From Photobacterium sp. GJ3 (GTDB lineage: Bacteria; Pseudomonadota; Gammaproteobacteria; Enterobacterales; Vibrionaceae): a DNA stretch of 64,000 nt. The stretch is taken from contig NZ_CP073578.1 of NCBI RefSeq assembly GCF_018199995.1, positions 3,224,001 to 3,288,000 of the forward strand, read 5' to 3'. The notes under the pieces were generated by a model. The model was not told the origin of the DNA. It searched no databases and worked only from the letters and a program-made list of their open reading frames with translations. The translations under genes were made by a program, and so were the position numbers. Below are positions 1 to 9,818 of the stretch, piece by piece. Position 1 is the stretch's first letter; the number at the start of each line of letters is the position of its first letter.

Positions 1-659
1 GGCTTGTTTCCTTTGCTGATGTTTGCTGCTTCATCCAGCATTTTCCCTGATATGCCCTCGATGAGTCTGTATTACTTATCAATTTTCATAACGTCTCAGT
101 TAGTGAATGGATGGACATCCACGGTTGTTGCGACAGAAATAATGACGGGAAAAATTGGTAACCGCCTTTTGTATCCCGTGAATTACAGATTGCAGCACGC
201 TCTATTTCGTGTGGCTTCAGTGATGACAGTCATCCCTGTCATTGCAGTGGTGATAATCCCACTTATATTGCTTGGGAAGATGCCTGAGTTTGCATCGGAG
301 AACCTCCCTATATGGTTTTTATCAATAATTATATCTATTGTGATTCAATTTCAAATATCCATGATATTGGGATGGATAACGACTTGGAGTGAACGATCTC
401 GCAACGTGACTATGCTTTGGTTTTCATTACTGCAGATCTTATCTGGAGTCATGTTCCCATTGAGTTATTTCCCTAAAGCGATATTAGAAGCGCTATTCTA
501 TACGCCTTTCCCTTATTTCTTTTATATTCCGACTGTCATATTGATTGAAGGCGATCACCATCTACTATTACCACAGCTGATTTGTCTTGGGGATGTATGA
601 TTTTGTCTCGGCTTGTGGAGCGAACCGCGAATAAGAAGATTATTTGTTATGGATTTTAA
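1..659 (+). CDS. ABC-2 type exporter permease subunit; 5' end outside window, frame broken near its end
   Basis: Integral membrane subunit of an ABC exporter of the DUF990/ABC-2 permease kind; the partner ATPase is not in the window and probably lies upstream. The frame is already open at base 1, so the N-terminus is missing, and several long hydrophobic segments are visible. Frame 1 stops with TGA at 598-600. One extra G in the GGGG run at 589-592 would carry the frame on through LSRLVERTANKKIICYGF to a TAA at 657-659, overlapping the start of the next permease at 649 as expected for coupled genes. I read this as one gene carrying a 1-nt deletion. The transported substrate is unknown. Confidence 0.7.
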
Positions 660-1413
660 GATTATCATACTGTTGACTCGCATTAGACTGATGAGCATCA
701 AAGACTATAAACTTGATTTTTGTTTTTCTTTACTATACGCAGTCATTGAAACTTGTGGGATTTTATTCTTAATCAGTTTTATCATGAATACCCAGACATT
801 GACGACCCAAGTAAGCCATATTGACATTTTACTTTTCGTTGGGATATACCGGTTAACTCACGGGTTAGTCTTTTCATTATTTATGGATAGAGTTTTATCA
901 CTGGCGAACACCGTAAGATCAGGCGAGCTTGATTCTTTTTTAACCGTCCCCAGAAATGCAGAGTCTTATTACTTTTTAGGTGACCCAAATTCTCGTGGGC
1001 TACCGAGCCTCTTTATCGGACTGATACTGATCGCGTTATCACAATATGAAATGAACTTACTCACTTTTTCTCATATCATATTCTGTCAAATGATAGCGGT
1101 TTGGTTCATTTACAACATATTTGTCTCCATAGCTGCACTTCTAGCAAATGTCATCAATTCAGGTCCACTGAACGCTATTTTCACCAATTACTTTAGCATG
1201 GTGCAGATAAGCTACATGGGGATAACAGGAAACAGTATTACAGCATTGCTCTTCCTCCCGTTCACCTTAGTGTGCTGGTTTCCCTATCAACTCATCACAA
1301 CAGGTAACCTATCTGTTTATAGTTACCTGTTGATGATGCTTGTCACATCTATCTTTTTACGGAAGTGGACATGGCATCATCTACTGAAGCATTACAATAG
1401 TGCAAATGCATAA
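649..1413 (+). CDS. ABC-2 type exporter permease, second subunit
   Basis: A 254-aa polytopic membrane protein of the DUF990/ABC-2 permease type, which usually occurs as two dissimilar permeases plus one ATPase. The ATG at 649 gives MDFKIIILLTRIRL, a charged cytoplasmic start before the first hydrophobic helix. A GTG at 613 in the same frame is possible, but 649 overlaps the repaired end of the upstream permease and fits translational coupling. The motif TVRSGELDSFLTVP in the first third is typical of the loop between helices in this family. AT-rich codon use, unlike the GC-richer core genes that follow, suggests an acquired operon. The substrate cannot be told. Confidence 0.72.
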   Translation: MDFKIIILLTRIRLMSIKDYKLDFCFSLLYAVIETCGILFLISFIMNTQTLTTQVSHIDILLFVGIYRLTHGLVFSLFMDRVLSLANTVRSGELDSFLTVPRNAESYYFLGDPNSRGLPSLFIGLILIALSQYEMNLLTFSHIIFCQMIAVWFIYNIFVSIAALLANVINSGPLNAIFTNYFSMVQISYMGITGNSITALLFLPFTLVCWFPYQLITTGNLSVYSYLLMMLVTSIFLRKWTWHHLLKHYNSANA

Positions 1414-1458
1414 GGTCATCGCATGAATTTTAAAATTCACTTTGAAAAACGCAGGCAA

Positions 1459-1923
1459 TCAAACAATCTTCAGCATTTCGGTGGGCGGGTTCGGGACGGT
1501 GGACTGGGCATATTTATAGCGGATCACACTGCGAATTCGTTCCATATTGCTGATTTGTGCCAGCTCTTCCAGTAATGCTCGGGGTAAACGGATGTGCATG
1601 CTATAGCCAAGTTCACTGACATCCTTCATGTAACTGTCGGCAGACAACGCCAGCACCAGCTGTTCAAAATCCTGCTGATAGCCGTAACCACGCGACACCG
1701 GCTGATCAAGAGACTCGTAGCCCGGATGTTCACTGGGATCCCAGCCCGGACGTTTCATCTGCTTTTCATCACCTTTCAGGGATGGTTCGCTGCCCGATTC
1801 CAGGCTGGCACTGGCCGGACGAACTTTGCTGCGCACTTTATTATCACGGGCAGCCTGCTCGGTCATCGGATTCACCGAGGGTGCCAGTGTTGGCATACTG
1901 ACATTCAAGGGCGACACGATCAT
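1459..1923 (-). CDS. conserved hypothetical protein of Vibrionaceae type
   Basis: A 154-aa protein I cannot assign to a characterised family. The N-terminal half (about residues 1-85) is low in complexity, polar and charged, and likely disordered. The C-terminal half (about 90-145) is compact, with an LPRALLEELAQISNMERIRS stretch that reads as amphipathic helices. There is no signal peptide or membrane segment. Such small proteins sit beside bioH in Vibrio and Photobacterium chromosomes. It starts at the ATG whose complement is at 1921-1923 and is transcribed leftward, about 140 bases beyond the bioH stop, so co-transcription with bioH is possible. Confidence 0.55.
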   Translation of the reverse strand: MIVSPLNVSMPTLAPSVNPMTEQAARDNKVRSKVRPASASLESGSEPSLKGDEKQMKRPGWDPSEHPGYESLDQPVSRGYGYQQDFEQLVLALSADSYMKDVSELGYSMHIRLPRALLEELAQISNMERIRSVIRYKYAQSTVPNPPTEMLKIV

Positions 1924-2066
1924 GTTGAGACGACTCCTTCAGGCAACCAGCGCGACCCTGACACATCCGTGGTATTGTCGAGCGACGTATTGATAATTCT
2001 AAAGATGGCAGAATTCAGCTGCCTGTACTCAGAGCTTATCGGCCAGAGGACTTTTAACTTTAATCT

Positions 2067-2879
2067 TTATACCAGAGTGGTCGCTGGCGCTGGAATCCTT
2101 CCCTCCGCCATAAAGGCTTTCAGCGTATGCAGAAAGTCCTCCGGATGAGAAATAAAGGGCGCATGAGACGCCTTGGTGAAGACCATTTTATGAGAATCCG
2201 GCGCCAGCTGATCCATGTCTGCAGCCACTTTGGCGGGCACCAGCCCATCCAGTCGGCCATACATCCGCAGCCAGGGCTGGCGAATCCTGCTCAGTGCCTC
2301 ACGCAGATCAACGTCCGCCAGCATCTCCAACCCTGCAGTTAGTGCAGACGGTGTCGGCTGGGGTCGTGACAGAACGGCCTGTTTGAGCAGCTTGATATCC
2401 TGCCTTGCCGTTGGGCTGCCCATGGCCTGGAGCGCCATGAAACGCTCCACCGTTAAAGCAAAGTCGTCACGCAGCTGTTGCTGGAAATCACGCAGCACTT
2501 GTGGCTGAATGCCACGCCAGCGGCCATTGGCAGCAAAACAGGGAGAGCTCGCCACCGTGATGAGTTTACTGATGCGATCCGGGGCCAGCAGTGACGCTTG
2601 TTTGGCAACCAGCCCGCCCAGAGACCAGCCAAGCCAGACGGCCTGCGCCGGTGCGTCAGCCAGAATGGCCTGTGCCATGGCAGATACTGAGTCCGCTGCC
2701 ACATCAGCACTGTGGCCATAACCCGGCATATCGACCACATGAACCCGGTACAGCGCACTGAGCTGTGGGATCAGGTGCTGCCAGACCGCGCCATTCATGC
2801 CCCAGCCATGAATGAGAACCAGATCGGAACCCTGCCCCGACTCCGGGCCAAATGTTTGCCAGTAAACCGACGCCGCCAT
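2067..2879 (-). CDS. bioH: pimeloyl-[acyl-carrier protein] methyl ester esterase BioH
   Basis: Alpha/beta hydrolase that removes the methyl group from pimeloyl-ACP methyl ester, ending the disguised fatty acid cycle that builds the biotin pimelate arm. The 270-aa protein has the oxyanion-side HGWGMNG motif (24-30), the nucleophile elbow GWSLGG with Ser86, and the remaining triad members Asp211 (GRLDGLVP) and His239 (SHAPF). I chose the ATG at 2879, preceded by AAGGAAG at good spacing, over an upstream GTG at 2894 that falls on the Shine-Dalgarno. Divergent from the ComF-like gene 28 bases away, the arrangement common in enterics and vibrios. Cytoplasmic. Confidence 0.93.
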   Translation of the reverse strand: MAASVYWQTFGPESGQGSDLVLIHGWGMNGAVWQHLIPQLSALYRVHVVDMPGYGHSADVAADSVSAMAQAILADAPAQAVWLGWSLGGLVAKQASLLAPDRISKLITVASSPCFAANGRWRGIQPQVLRDFQQQLRDDFALTVERFMALQAMGSPTARQDIKLLKQAVLSRPQPTPSALTAGLEMLADVDLREALSRIRQPWLRMYGRLDGLVPAKVAADMDQLAPDSHKMVFTKASHAPFISHPEDFLHTLKAFMAEGRIPAPATTLV

Positions 2880-2907
2880 GTACACTTCCTTCACCTGAGA
2901 AAACCGG

Positions 2908-3624
2908 ATGGCAAGGATGTTATCCCCTGTGACGCGAAGATCAATCTTTCGTTGGCCAAATCCGCAATGCGGACTCTGCCGCTTACCACTGCGTGACGAT
3001 GATCACCTGTGGTGTCAGACTTGCCTGACCAGCCTGCCGCAGCCACCTTACTGCCAGCATTGCGGCGCTACCACGTTAGATGCCAGTCCCCACTGTGGTT
3101 TTTGCCTGCGCACACCGCCACACTGGGATCGGCTGGTGCGGTTGGGTGAGTATGGCTTCCCGCTGAATCGTCTGATCCAGCAGTTTAAGTTCCAACGTCA
3201 ATTCTGGCTGGGGCCACCGCTTGCCAGGTTGCTGGCTGCTCAGATCACAGCGCCCGCACCTTTGTTGCTGCCTGTGCCCCTACACCCTTGGCGGCGACTG
3301 CTACGCGGTTTTAACCAGAGTACCGTGCTGGCCACAGCCCTGGCTGCCAGCCTGAATACGACGGTTGATACGCAAAGCCTACGCCGTATCCAGCGCGCTT
3401 TGCCGCAGCATCAGTTATCCCGGCAGGCCCGTCTGCAGAATCTGCAACAGGCATTTATACTCAAAGAAAGAAAGTGGCCCGAACATGTCGCCATTGTTGA
3501 TGATGTGGTCACCACTGGCAGCACGGTGTCTGTCCTGTCCCGGCTGCTGCGCGAGCAAGGCGTCCGACAGATCGATATCTACTGCCTGGGCTTCACCCCA
3601 CCCCCCAAAGTCTCGGTGCGGTGA
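2908..3624 (+). CDS. ComF/GntX-type phosphoribosyltransferase-domain protein
   Basis: A 238-aa protein of the ComF family, linked to DNA uptake in competent bacteria and, as GntX/YhgH in E. coli, to use of external DNA. The N-terminal 75 residues hold a double zinc-ribbon pattern (CGLC, CQTC, CQHC, CGFC). The C-terminal part is a type I phosphoribosyltransferase fold with the PRPP-binding signature VAIVDDVVTTGST near residues 194-206. It stands between bioH (divergent) and nfuA (same strand), the usual neighbourhood of comF/gntX. The ATG at 2908 is the first in frame and places the zinc cysteines near the N-terminus. Confidence 0.88.
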   Translation: MARMLSPVTRRSIFRWPNPQCGLCRLPLRDDDHLWCQTCLTSLPQPPYCQHCGATTLDASPHCGFCLRTPPHWDRLVRLGEYGFPLNRLIQQFKFQRQFWLGPPLARLLAAQITAPAPLLLPVPLHPWRRLLRGFNQSTVLATALAASLNTTVDTQSLRRIQRALPQHQLSRQARLQNLQQAFILKERKWPEHVAIVDDVVTTGSTVSVLSRLLREQGVRQIDIYCLGFTPPPKVSVR

Positions 3625-3717
3625 ACTGTTCAAAAAAACCACACAAGATTCAGGGGTGCGAGTTTGATCGCCAAAGAGTAGAATAGGTTTTACGCTTACT
3701 AAGTCAGGTATAACGTC

Positions 3718-4302
3718 GTGTCTATGATTACTATTACAGAAACTGCACAACAGCATTTCGTCAAGCTGCTGGCCCAGCAGCCGGAAGGAACCAGCATCCG
3801 TGTCTTCGTGGTGAACCCGGGTACACCGAACGCTGAGTGCGGCGTGTCTTACTGTCCGCCGGAAGCGGTTGAGGCCAGCGACACTGAACTCAAATTCGAC
3901 ATGTTCTCTGCCTATGTCGATGAACTGAGCCTGCCCTTTCTTGCTGATGCCGAGATCGATTTTGTCACCGACAAAATGGGCTCTCAGCTGACCCTGAAAG
4001 CACCAAACGCCAAAGTCCGTAAAGTTTCAGACGATGCGCCCCTGATGGAGCGTGTGGACTATGTGATTCAGACTCAGATCAACCCGCAGCTGTCGGGTCA
4101 CGGTGGTCATGTGTCGCTGTCTGAAATTACCGAAGACGGTGTAGCGATTCTGCAGTTCGGTGGCGGCTGTAACGGCTGTTCCATGGTTGATGTCACCCTG
4201 AAAGAAGGGATTGAGAAGCAACTGCTGGCTGAATTCAGCGGTGAACTCAAAGGAGTGCGTGACGTCACGGAGCACGCCCGCGGCGACCACTCTTACTACT
4301 GA
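3718..4302 (+). CDS. nfuA: Fe-S biogenesis protein NfuA
   Basis: Carrier that takes up a 4Fe-4S cluster and passes it to apo-proteins, especially under oxidative stress or iron lack. The 194-aa protein has a degenerate A-type N-terminal domain (about 1-100) and a C-terminal Nfu domain whose [17 protein letters not shown] motif carries the cluster cysteines Cys151 and Cys154. The GTG at 3718 is preferred: it gives MSMITITE, matching the usual N-terminus, with an AGGT box upstream; the ATG at 3724 is the alternative. Cytoplasmic. The gene ends just before a strong hairpin terminator at 4381-4404. Confidence 0.95.
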   Translation: MSMITITETAQQHFVKLLAQQPEGTSIRVFVVNPGTPNAECGVSYCPPEAVEASDTELKFDMFSAYVDELSLPFLADAEIDFVTDKMGSQLTLKAPNAKVRKVSDDAPLMERVDYVIQTQINPQLSGHGGHVSLSEITEDGVAILQFGGGCNGCSMVDVTLKEGIEKQLLAEFSGELKGVRDVTEHARGDHSYY

Positions 4303-4380
4303 TTCGTGTTTTGGGGCGTGCGCAACCCTACCCGCGCGCCGAGACAGCGAACACTCCGTGAACACTCCGTGAACACAAAA

Positions 4381-4404
4381 AAAGCCGCGATTGCGGCTTT
4401 TTTT
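4381..4404. terminator. Rho-independent terminator between nfuA and the 3D-domain gene
   Basis: AAAGCCGC and GCGGCTTT form an 8-bp stem with a GATT loop, followed by a T run and preceded by an A run, so it can stop both nfuA and the convergent gene. Just upstream (about 4350-4376) a short tandem repeat of a GAACACTCCGT unit is visible. Confidence 0.85.
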
Positions 4405-4475
4405 ATACTTTGGGCTTAATGCCTATCAGGATAATCAGGCTATCGTGCGATTATTCGGCTAGGTATTTTGCTTGA

Positions 4476-4874
4476 TCAGGTTTCAATAACGGTGATAGTG
4501 ACTGATCGTCGGCCCCAGTTCTTGGCTGCCCGGACATCACGTCCCATATAGATATCAATTTTCTTTGACCAGCGGCGGTGCATTTTATCCAGCACCACAT
4601 ACTCACCCGGCAGACCGGAAATCTTCACTTTCGAACCGTGCTTCAAGCCCATTTTCAAAAGGTCGCGAGAGACTGCAATGGCCTTCATGCCCGGTTTAAG
4701 TCGGTCTCCCCAGGCAGCAATCGATGGGTTACTGTCTGTTTGTGCAGGTACCGAATTATAGGCGGTTGCCGTCACTTTCAGCTTGGCTCCCGAGGGCATT
4801 GCACTCGCATGAAAGCACCAGCCTAAACTCATAATTACCAATAAAAAAACACCGAACTTTTGTTTCATTTTCAA
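4476..4874 (-). CDS. exported 3D-domain (double-psi beta-barrel) protein
   Basis: A 132-aa exported protein with a 3D (Asp-Asp-Asp) domain, related to RlpA/MltA barrels that act on or bind peptidoglycan. A signal peptide is clear (charged MKMKQK, hydrophobic core, cleavage near HASA). The mature part shows TATAYNSVPAQTDSNPSIA, the GDRL-KPG segment, LDKMHRR and DIYMG, which supply the conserved aspartates. The start at 4874 follows a GGATAGG box. It has an intergenic region on both sides and looks monocistronic. Enzymatic activity is not established for small members; a role in the cell envelope is inferred. Confidence 0.8.
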   Translation of the reverse strand: MKMKQKFGVFLLVIMSLGWCFHASAMPSGAKLKVTATAYNSVPAQTDSNPSIAAWGDRLKPGMKAIAVSRDLLKMGLKHGSKVKISGLPGEYVVLDKMHRRWSKKIDIYMGRDVRAAKNWGRRSVTITVIET

Positions 4875-4975
4875 CCTATCCCAACCAAAAACAGGTTACA
4901 TTTTAAACACTTTCAATGATAAAGGATAGATTTTTAAACCCAAGACGGCTTATTGAACAGCATAAAATATGCTAA

Positions 4976-6325
4976 CTATTTGTTGGTACAGGCCTCTTCA
5001 AGGAAAATATTTTTTTGCCACTGATAGGCAAAAATAGCCGCAAGCGACAGCCCCCGCATGCCCAGAAAACCGAGCATGGCCGCCCATAAGGCGTGATTGC
5101 CAAACGCCTGGAACCATTGCCAGATCAGAAAGAATGTACAGGTGGCAACAAACATACTGTTGCGCATTTCCCGCCCGCGGGTAGCACCGATAAAAATACC
5201 GTCCAGCAGAAAACACCACATGGAGACCAGCGGCACGGCGGCCAGCCACGGCAGATACCGCACAGCTTCTGCCTGAACCGAAGGAATGTCAGAAATCAGA
5301 CGGATAATCTGCGGACCGAAACAGACAAATGCCAGGGTCATGACAAGCGAAATCACCAGACTCCAGAACGTCGTCCCGATCAGCGAACGTCCCAGCGCAT
5401 CCCGGTTTCTGGCCCCGATAGCTTGACCCACCATGGCCTCCATTGCATACGCAAAGCCATCCATGCCGTAAGACACCAGCATCAGAAAACTCATCAGCAC
5501 TGCATTGGCTGCCACAACATGATCACCCAGGCTGGCCCCCTGAAAGGTCATAAAACTGAATGCCAGTTGCAGGCATAAGCTGCGCAGGAAGATATCCCGG
5601 TTCAGTCGCAGCAATCGCCCCATGCCTTGCCGGATTTTATCCAGCTGGGTGTTCCAGCGGGGCAAATTCAGGACGACCCACTGCCGTGATACAAAATAGA
5701 ACCCAAGCAGCATCCCGCTGTATTCTGCAATCACAGAGGCAGCGGCAGCCCCTTTCACTTGCCAGCCCAGCCCCAGTACGAAGAGCACATCCAGCAGAAT
5801 ATTGACGCTGTTGGTGATGATCAGCAGCCACATCGGTAATCGGGCATTCTGACTGCCAAGCAGCCAGCCCATGATCACGAAATTTGCCAGCGCGGCAGGC
5901 GCGCCCCAGATCCGGATGGAAAAATACTGCTCCGCATAGGTTTTCACGGCATCGCTGGCATCACTGAAATGAAAGACCGCGCCGAGGATCAGACTGTGGC
6001 CTGCAATCAGCAGCAGCGCCAGCCCCCACGCCAGCGCGATGCCCTGCAGAAACACAGCCGCATGGGCAGGTTTGTTGCTGGCGCCATAGGCCTGAGCACA
6101 GAGCCCCGTTGTCGCCATTCGCAGAAAGCCCAGCAGCCAGAAGGTCACACTGATCATCATGCCACCGACGGCCACGCCCCCTAAATACCACGCGTGCTCC
6201 AGATGACCAATGACTGCGGCATCCACCAGCCCAAGCAGCGGAACCGTGATATTGGACAACACCATGGGAAACGCCAGCGTAAAAACCTGACGGTGGAGGG
6301 AGATATCTTTTAATGCGGCCAGCAC
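4976..6325 (-). CDS. dinF: MATE-family efflux transporter, DinF type
   Basis: Inner-membrane sodium- or proton-driven multidrug and toxin extrusion carrier. At 449 aa with about twelve hydrophobic segments and two homologous halves it has the full family length. The N-terminal helix 1 signature TLAFPMVLSNITVPLLGLVD and the following DAAVIGHLE are typical of the DinF branch. The start is a GTG at 6325 preceded by AAGG seven bases upstream. In E. coli dinF follows lexA and is SOS-controlled; here it lies about 9 kb from lexA, and I see no LexA box before it, so SOS control is doubtful. Confidence 0.9.
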   Translation of the reverse strand: MLAALKDISLHRQVFTLAFPMVLSNITVPLLGLVDAAVIGHLEHAWYLGGVAVGGMMISVTFWLLGFLRMATTGLCAQAYGASNKPAHAAVFLQGIALAWGLALLLIAGHSLILGAVFHFSDASDAVKTYAEQYFSIRIWGAPAALANFVIMGWLLGSQNARLPMWLLIITNSVNILLDVLFVLGLGWQVKGAAAASVIAEYSGMLLGFYFVSRQWVVLNLPRWNTQLDKIRQGMGRLLRLNRDIFLRSLCLQLAFSFMTFQGASLGDHVVAANAVLMSFLMLVSYGMDGFAYAMEAMVGQAIGARNRDALGRSLIGTTFWSLVISLVMTLAFVCFGPQIIRLISDIPSVQAEAVRYLPWLAAVPLVSMWCFLLDGIFIGATRGREMRNSMFVATCTFFLIWQWFQAFGNHALWAAMLGFLGMRGLSLAAIFAYQWQKNIFLEEACTNK

Positions 6326-6405
6326 GGCAATACCTTATTGTTCAATCCATTCAGCCGCACAGTGTAAGGGGTGACCGGCAGCGACACAATCCGCCGCCGG
6401 TTTCC

Positions 6406-7332
6406 TCAGGCGATCAGGGCCTGCAACCAGTGGTCGGCCAGCAGCACCACAAATAAACCCAGCAAATGCCAGATGGAATACTTGAATGTTGCCCATGCAT
6501 GGCCGGGCTCATCCGCAAATTTCAGCTTCAGCGCATAAGCCACAAAGCCCAGATTCAATGCAAGGCTTCCCGCCAGATACAGCATCCCACTCATGCCGGT
6601 CAGCCATGGCATCAGGCCAATCAAAGTAAGGAGCAGGGTATAAAGCAGCACCATTGTCTTCGTAAACGCGATGCCATGGGTCACAGGCAACATCGGCACA
6701 TCAGCCTTGGCGTAATCATCCCGGCGATGAATCGCCAGCGCCCAGAAGTGCGGCGGGGTCCAGGCAAACACCAGCATCACCAGCAGCAATGCATGGGGAT
6801 CAAACTCACCAGTTACTGCCGCCCAGCCCAGTAAAGGTGGCGCTGCCCCCGCCAGTCCGCCAATCACGATATTCTGGGGAGTCGCGTGCTTGAGCCACAC
6901 GGTATAAACCAGCGCATAGCCGACCAGACTGGCAAAGGTCAGCCATGCGGTCAGCGCATTGAGTTGCCAGAGCAAGGCAAAACCCAGCACCATCATGCCG
7001 CTGGCAAAAATCACCGCATGCAAAGTCGGCACCCGACCACGGGCCAGCGGGCGGTGATGGGTTCGCGCCATCCGGCCGTCAATCCGGCGATCCAGCACAT
7101 GATTGAACGCTGCGGCAGCAGCGGACTGCAAGCCTATCCCCATCAGCCCTAGCACCACGGCTTTGAGGGGCGGAATCCCCGGCACGGCCAGACACATGCC
7201 CACCAGCGCGGTCAGCAACAGCATTGCCACCACCTTGGGTTTGGTCATCATCAGGTAATCCCGGCCAAGCTGTCGCCAGTGGCGACCGGACAGGGCAATC
7301 TGGCGCTGTACGACAAGGTTTGATTTAGCCAT
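6406..7332 (-). CDS. ctaB: protoheme IX farnesyltransferase CtaB/CyoE (heme O synthase)
   Basis: UbiA-family membrane prenyltransferase that adds farnesyl to heme B to give heme O, the precursor of heme A used by the oxidase encoded upstream. The 308-aa protein has the two Asp-rich sites: [15 protein letters not shown] (first aspartate motif, about 77-91) and the second around [18 protein letters not shown] at 7332 has GGAGG eight bases upstream. It is the last gene of the leftward cox block, 35 bases after ctaA, and so should be made together with the heme A synthase. Confidence 0.93.
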   Translation of the reverse strand: MAKSNLVVQRQIALSGRHWRQLGRDYLMMTKPKVVAMLLLTALVGMCLAVPGIPPLKAVVLGLMGIGLQSAAAAAFNHVLDRRIDGRMARTHHRPLARGRVPTLHAVIFASGMMVLGFALLWQLNALTAWLTFASLVGYALVYTVWLKHATPQNIVIGGLAGAAPPLLGWAAVTGEFDPHALLLVMLVFAWTPPHFWALAIHRRDDYAKADVPMLPVTHGIAFTKTMVLLYTLLLTLIGLMPWLTGMSGMLYLAGSLALNLGFVAYALKLKFADEPGHAWATFKYSIWHLLGLFVVLLADHWLQALIA

Positions 7333-7367
7333 CTTCTATTCCTCCCTGAATTAACCGGACTTCGGTG

Positions 7368-8494
7368 TCATCCGCACGTACCCGGCGGGTCTGCCATGTG
7401 CAGCCCCCCCTGTCCGTGCCTGCTGTATTTCACCCGGTGAATCGTCGGGCGTTGCGTGAACCGGGCCGTTTCCCGATGACGAGACAACGCCCAGCATGTC
7501 GACAATGTTCCCAGCAACAGGCTCAGGCCACCCAGGTTATGAGCAACGGCTACGGGTAAAGGCAAACTGGCCACCACGTTGGTCACCCCCAGCGCAATCT
7601 GAATCCCCAGCAATGCCGTGAGACCCAGCGCCGAACGACACCACCCCAACCGCCACAACTGCCAGCACAACAGCAAAACGATTCCCGTAGTGATCATGGC
7701 CCCGATTCGGTGTGCAGCATGGATGGAAACCCGCTGATCGAAATTCAACACGCCATACTGATAGGTCTGAAATCCGGGCTGCCAGGGCTCAAAGGCGGTG
7801 ATATCAAACTTGCTGACCCAGTCGACTTCACACACGGGCAATTGCGTACAGACCACAGCTGCGTAGTTCGCAGCGGTCCACCCGCCCAGCGCAATCTGCA
7901 TGGCGACAACAACCAAAGCGGCCACGGCTAATCGCCGCACAGACGTCAGGGATGGGGAGACGGCAGGCGGGCCGGACATGACAGCCGGGCGCTGACGTCT
8001 GAGCATCCGCAGCCAGAGCACCAGCAGCAGGCTGGCGGTGGTAAAGCCCCCAGTAAATGCCCCATGACCACCACAGGCTTGAGCGCCATAGTCACCGTCC
8101 ACATCCCCAGTGCGGCCTGAAAAATCACAATCCCCAGTAAAATCAGTGGCATCCTGCGGGGCCGGTCTGCCCGGCGGCAGGCCACTACGTTGATGGCAAC
8201 AATCAACAGACCCAATGCGCCTGCCACATAACGATGCAGCATCTCATTCCAGGCTTTATGGACTTCAACGGGATGATCCGGAAAGGCTTGCTGCGCCAGT
8301 GCATGCTGGGCTTCCGTTTTAGGCACGGTCAGAAATCCGTAACAACCTGGCCAGTCCGGGCAACCCAGCCCGGCTTCTGTCAGCCGGGTATACGCGCCCA
8401 GTGCAATCACGGTCACAGATAAGAAAAAGGTCAAACCAACCAGCCAGGTAAACCGCCGGTCGGTCAGGCGGGATTGAGAAGCCAGGCTATCCAT
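7368..8494 (-). CDS. ctaA: heme A synthase CtaA/COX15, frame broken by one missing base
   Basis: Membrane monooxygenase that converts heme O to heme A. The protein appears in two frames: the first ends its good similarity at VVVMGHLLG, the second resumes at GFTTASLLLVLWLRML. One extra base in the C run at 8047-8051 (a G on the coding strand) restores a single protein of about 375 aa. Family landmarks are TRLTEAGLGCPDWPGC near the N-terminus, the heme-ligand histidines in EMLHRYVAG and MGHLLG in the first half, and AAHRIGA and AHNLGG in the second. The ATG at 8494 follows AAGGAG. Loss of this gene would disable the oxidase, so error or recent mutation is more likely than old decay. Confidence 0.82.
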
Positions 8495-8522
8495 CGCTAC
8501 TCCTTCGCGCATCAATGCGCTA

Positions 8523-9068
8523 TCAGCCAATCTTGGAGACTTTCAGCAGACGCTTCAGATCACGCAGCATATCTTTGCCCTGCGCCAGCACCTGTGTTTT
8601 TCCTTCCACCAACGGGTAAGCCAGCATCACATTGCCCTGCGGATCCGCGATATAAATCGCTTCCGCACCATGCTGAAGCTGCCGTAGCTGATCCAGCACG
8701 GGCTGCGGTGCGACCCGAATCGCGCCACCTGCAGCGGATGCCTCATCCGCAGGCAGACTCAGATGGCCTTGTCCGGACACCAGAATCAGGCTCGCCACCC
8801 GCTCCTGCTCAGCCCCCATGGCCACCGGTACTTGCCGTAAATTGAACAACGCCCCCTGGCAACGGGAGTCGCACTGTTCCGGTAACAGATACACCAGTTG
8901 CCACAGACCCCGATTGCCCAGCCAGTCGGAAACAACCGGCTCTTCAAGGAGTTGCCCCCGGTTGGTGACGCCGCCCTGATACCAGTGGCGATCCAGCACC
9001 AACTTGGCTAGCAATACAGGTAAGATAAAAACCAGTAACAACAAAATTAAACTGACATGTTTTTTCAT
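8523..9068 (-). CDS. cytochrome oxidase-associated membrane-anchored thioredoxin-like protein
   Basis: A 181-aa protein with one N-terminal membrane anchor (about residues 8-26) and a periplasmic domain. The segment LPEQCDSRCQGALFNLRQ resembles the copper or redox CxxxC motif of SCO1-like proteins, and the rest reads as a thioredoxin-like fold. Its place between surf1 and ctaA argues for a role in oxidase assembly, perhaps copper delivery or disulfide control for CuA; this is inference. The ATG at 9068 has AGGAAG six bases upstream and overlaps the surf1 stop by four bases, so the two are translationally coupled. Confidence 0.75.
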   Translation of the reverse strand: MKKHVSLILLLLVFILPVLLAKLVLDRHWYQGGVTNRGQLLEEPVVSDWLGNRGLWQLVYLLPEQCDSRCQGALFNLRQVPVAMGAEQERVASLILVSGQGHLSLPADEASAAGGAIRVAPQPVLDQLRQLQHGAEAIYIADPQGNVMLAYPLVEGKTQVLAQGKDMLRDLKRLLKVSKIG

Positions 9069-9766
9069 CCCTGACTTCCTTTTCTTTCCGGCTTCGTCCG
9101 TCGAAGCCACCACCAGGCCATACCGGCCACTGCAACAGCCAGCAGGAACCACTGCGCGGCATAGGCATAATGCTTTTGCGGCCCCATCACCACCGGCTGC
9201 CAGTTCTGCTTCAGCGCCAGCGGGTCGTCCGGTGCAATCTGAACCACCCAGGCCGGCAAGGGTAATCCGGTCGCGCTGGCCAGTTCGTCCGGCTTAATAT
9301 TTTGCACCCGTCGAGGCCAGCTTTCTCCCGGCACCTCCTGCGCCAGCTCTGGGAGTTGCGTCGGAGGCGCAATGAGCCCAGTGATCTGAACCAACCCGTG
9401 ATGTTCCGGCAATACCGGCAACTCCTCCCGGTATTGCGGCGCGGCAATCCAGCCCAGATTCACCAGCAGCCAGTCCCCGCGTTCCGTCTGAAACGGATAA
9501 AACAGGTGGTATCCCGGCCTGCCCTGATCGAGCTGGTTATCCAGCAAGACGGCCCGGCTGTGGTCAAACGTGCCGCTGAGTCTGACCCGGTACCACAAGG
9601 GGTCTTCGGGCAGACTGGCGAGACTGAAATAAGTCTGCTCACCCCGAAGTTTGAGTGCAGCCGTTAGGATCTCTTTTTCCTGTCCCCGTGAGATTTGCCA
9701 CAATCCCAGCTTGACCAAGCCCAGCAGGACCACCAAAGTAAAAAGAACAAACCCTGTCCGTCTCAT
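9065..9766 (-). CDS. SURF1-family cytochrome oxidase assembly protein
   Basis: Inner-membrane protein that helps deliver or insert heme A into subunit I of aa3-type oxidases. The 233-aa protein has the SURF1 layout: an N-terminal helix (about 5-24), a periplasmic domain containing LDNQLDQGRPGYHLFYPF and LLVNLGWI, and a C-terminal helix (about 205-225) after QKHYAYAAQWF. The ATG at 9766 follows AGGA; longer in-frame versions would run into the divergent DUF2909 gene. It overlaps the next assembly gene by four bases. Confidence 0.9.
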   Translation of the reverse strand: MRRTGFVLFTLVVLLGLVKLGLWQISRGQEKEILTAALKLRGEQTYFSLASLPEDPLWYRVRLSGTFDHSRAVLLDNQLDQGRPGYHLFYPFQTERGDWLLVNLGWIAAPQYREELPVLPEHHGLVQITGLIAPPTQLPELAQEVPGESWPRRVQNIKPDELASATGLPLPAWVVQIAPDDPLALKQNWQPVVMGPQKHYAYAAQWFLLAVAVAGMAWWWLRRTKPERKGSQG

Positions 9767-9818
9767 TGCGTCCTGAACCTCACTTCGGTCGCCGGATACA
9801 GCCACACACGGAGTGCCC

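Noticed and set aside
4350..4376. Tandem GAACACTCCGT repeat after nfuA as a regulatory iteron
   Set aside because: Only two and a half copies just before a terminator; no sign of function.
6326..6405. LexA box in front of dinF
   Set aside because: No CTGT-N8-ACAG-like sequence is present between the dinF start and ctaB.
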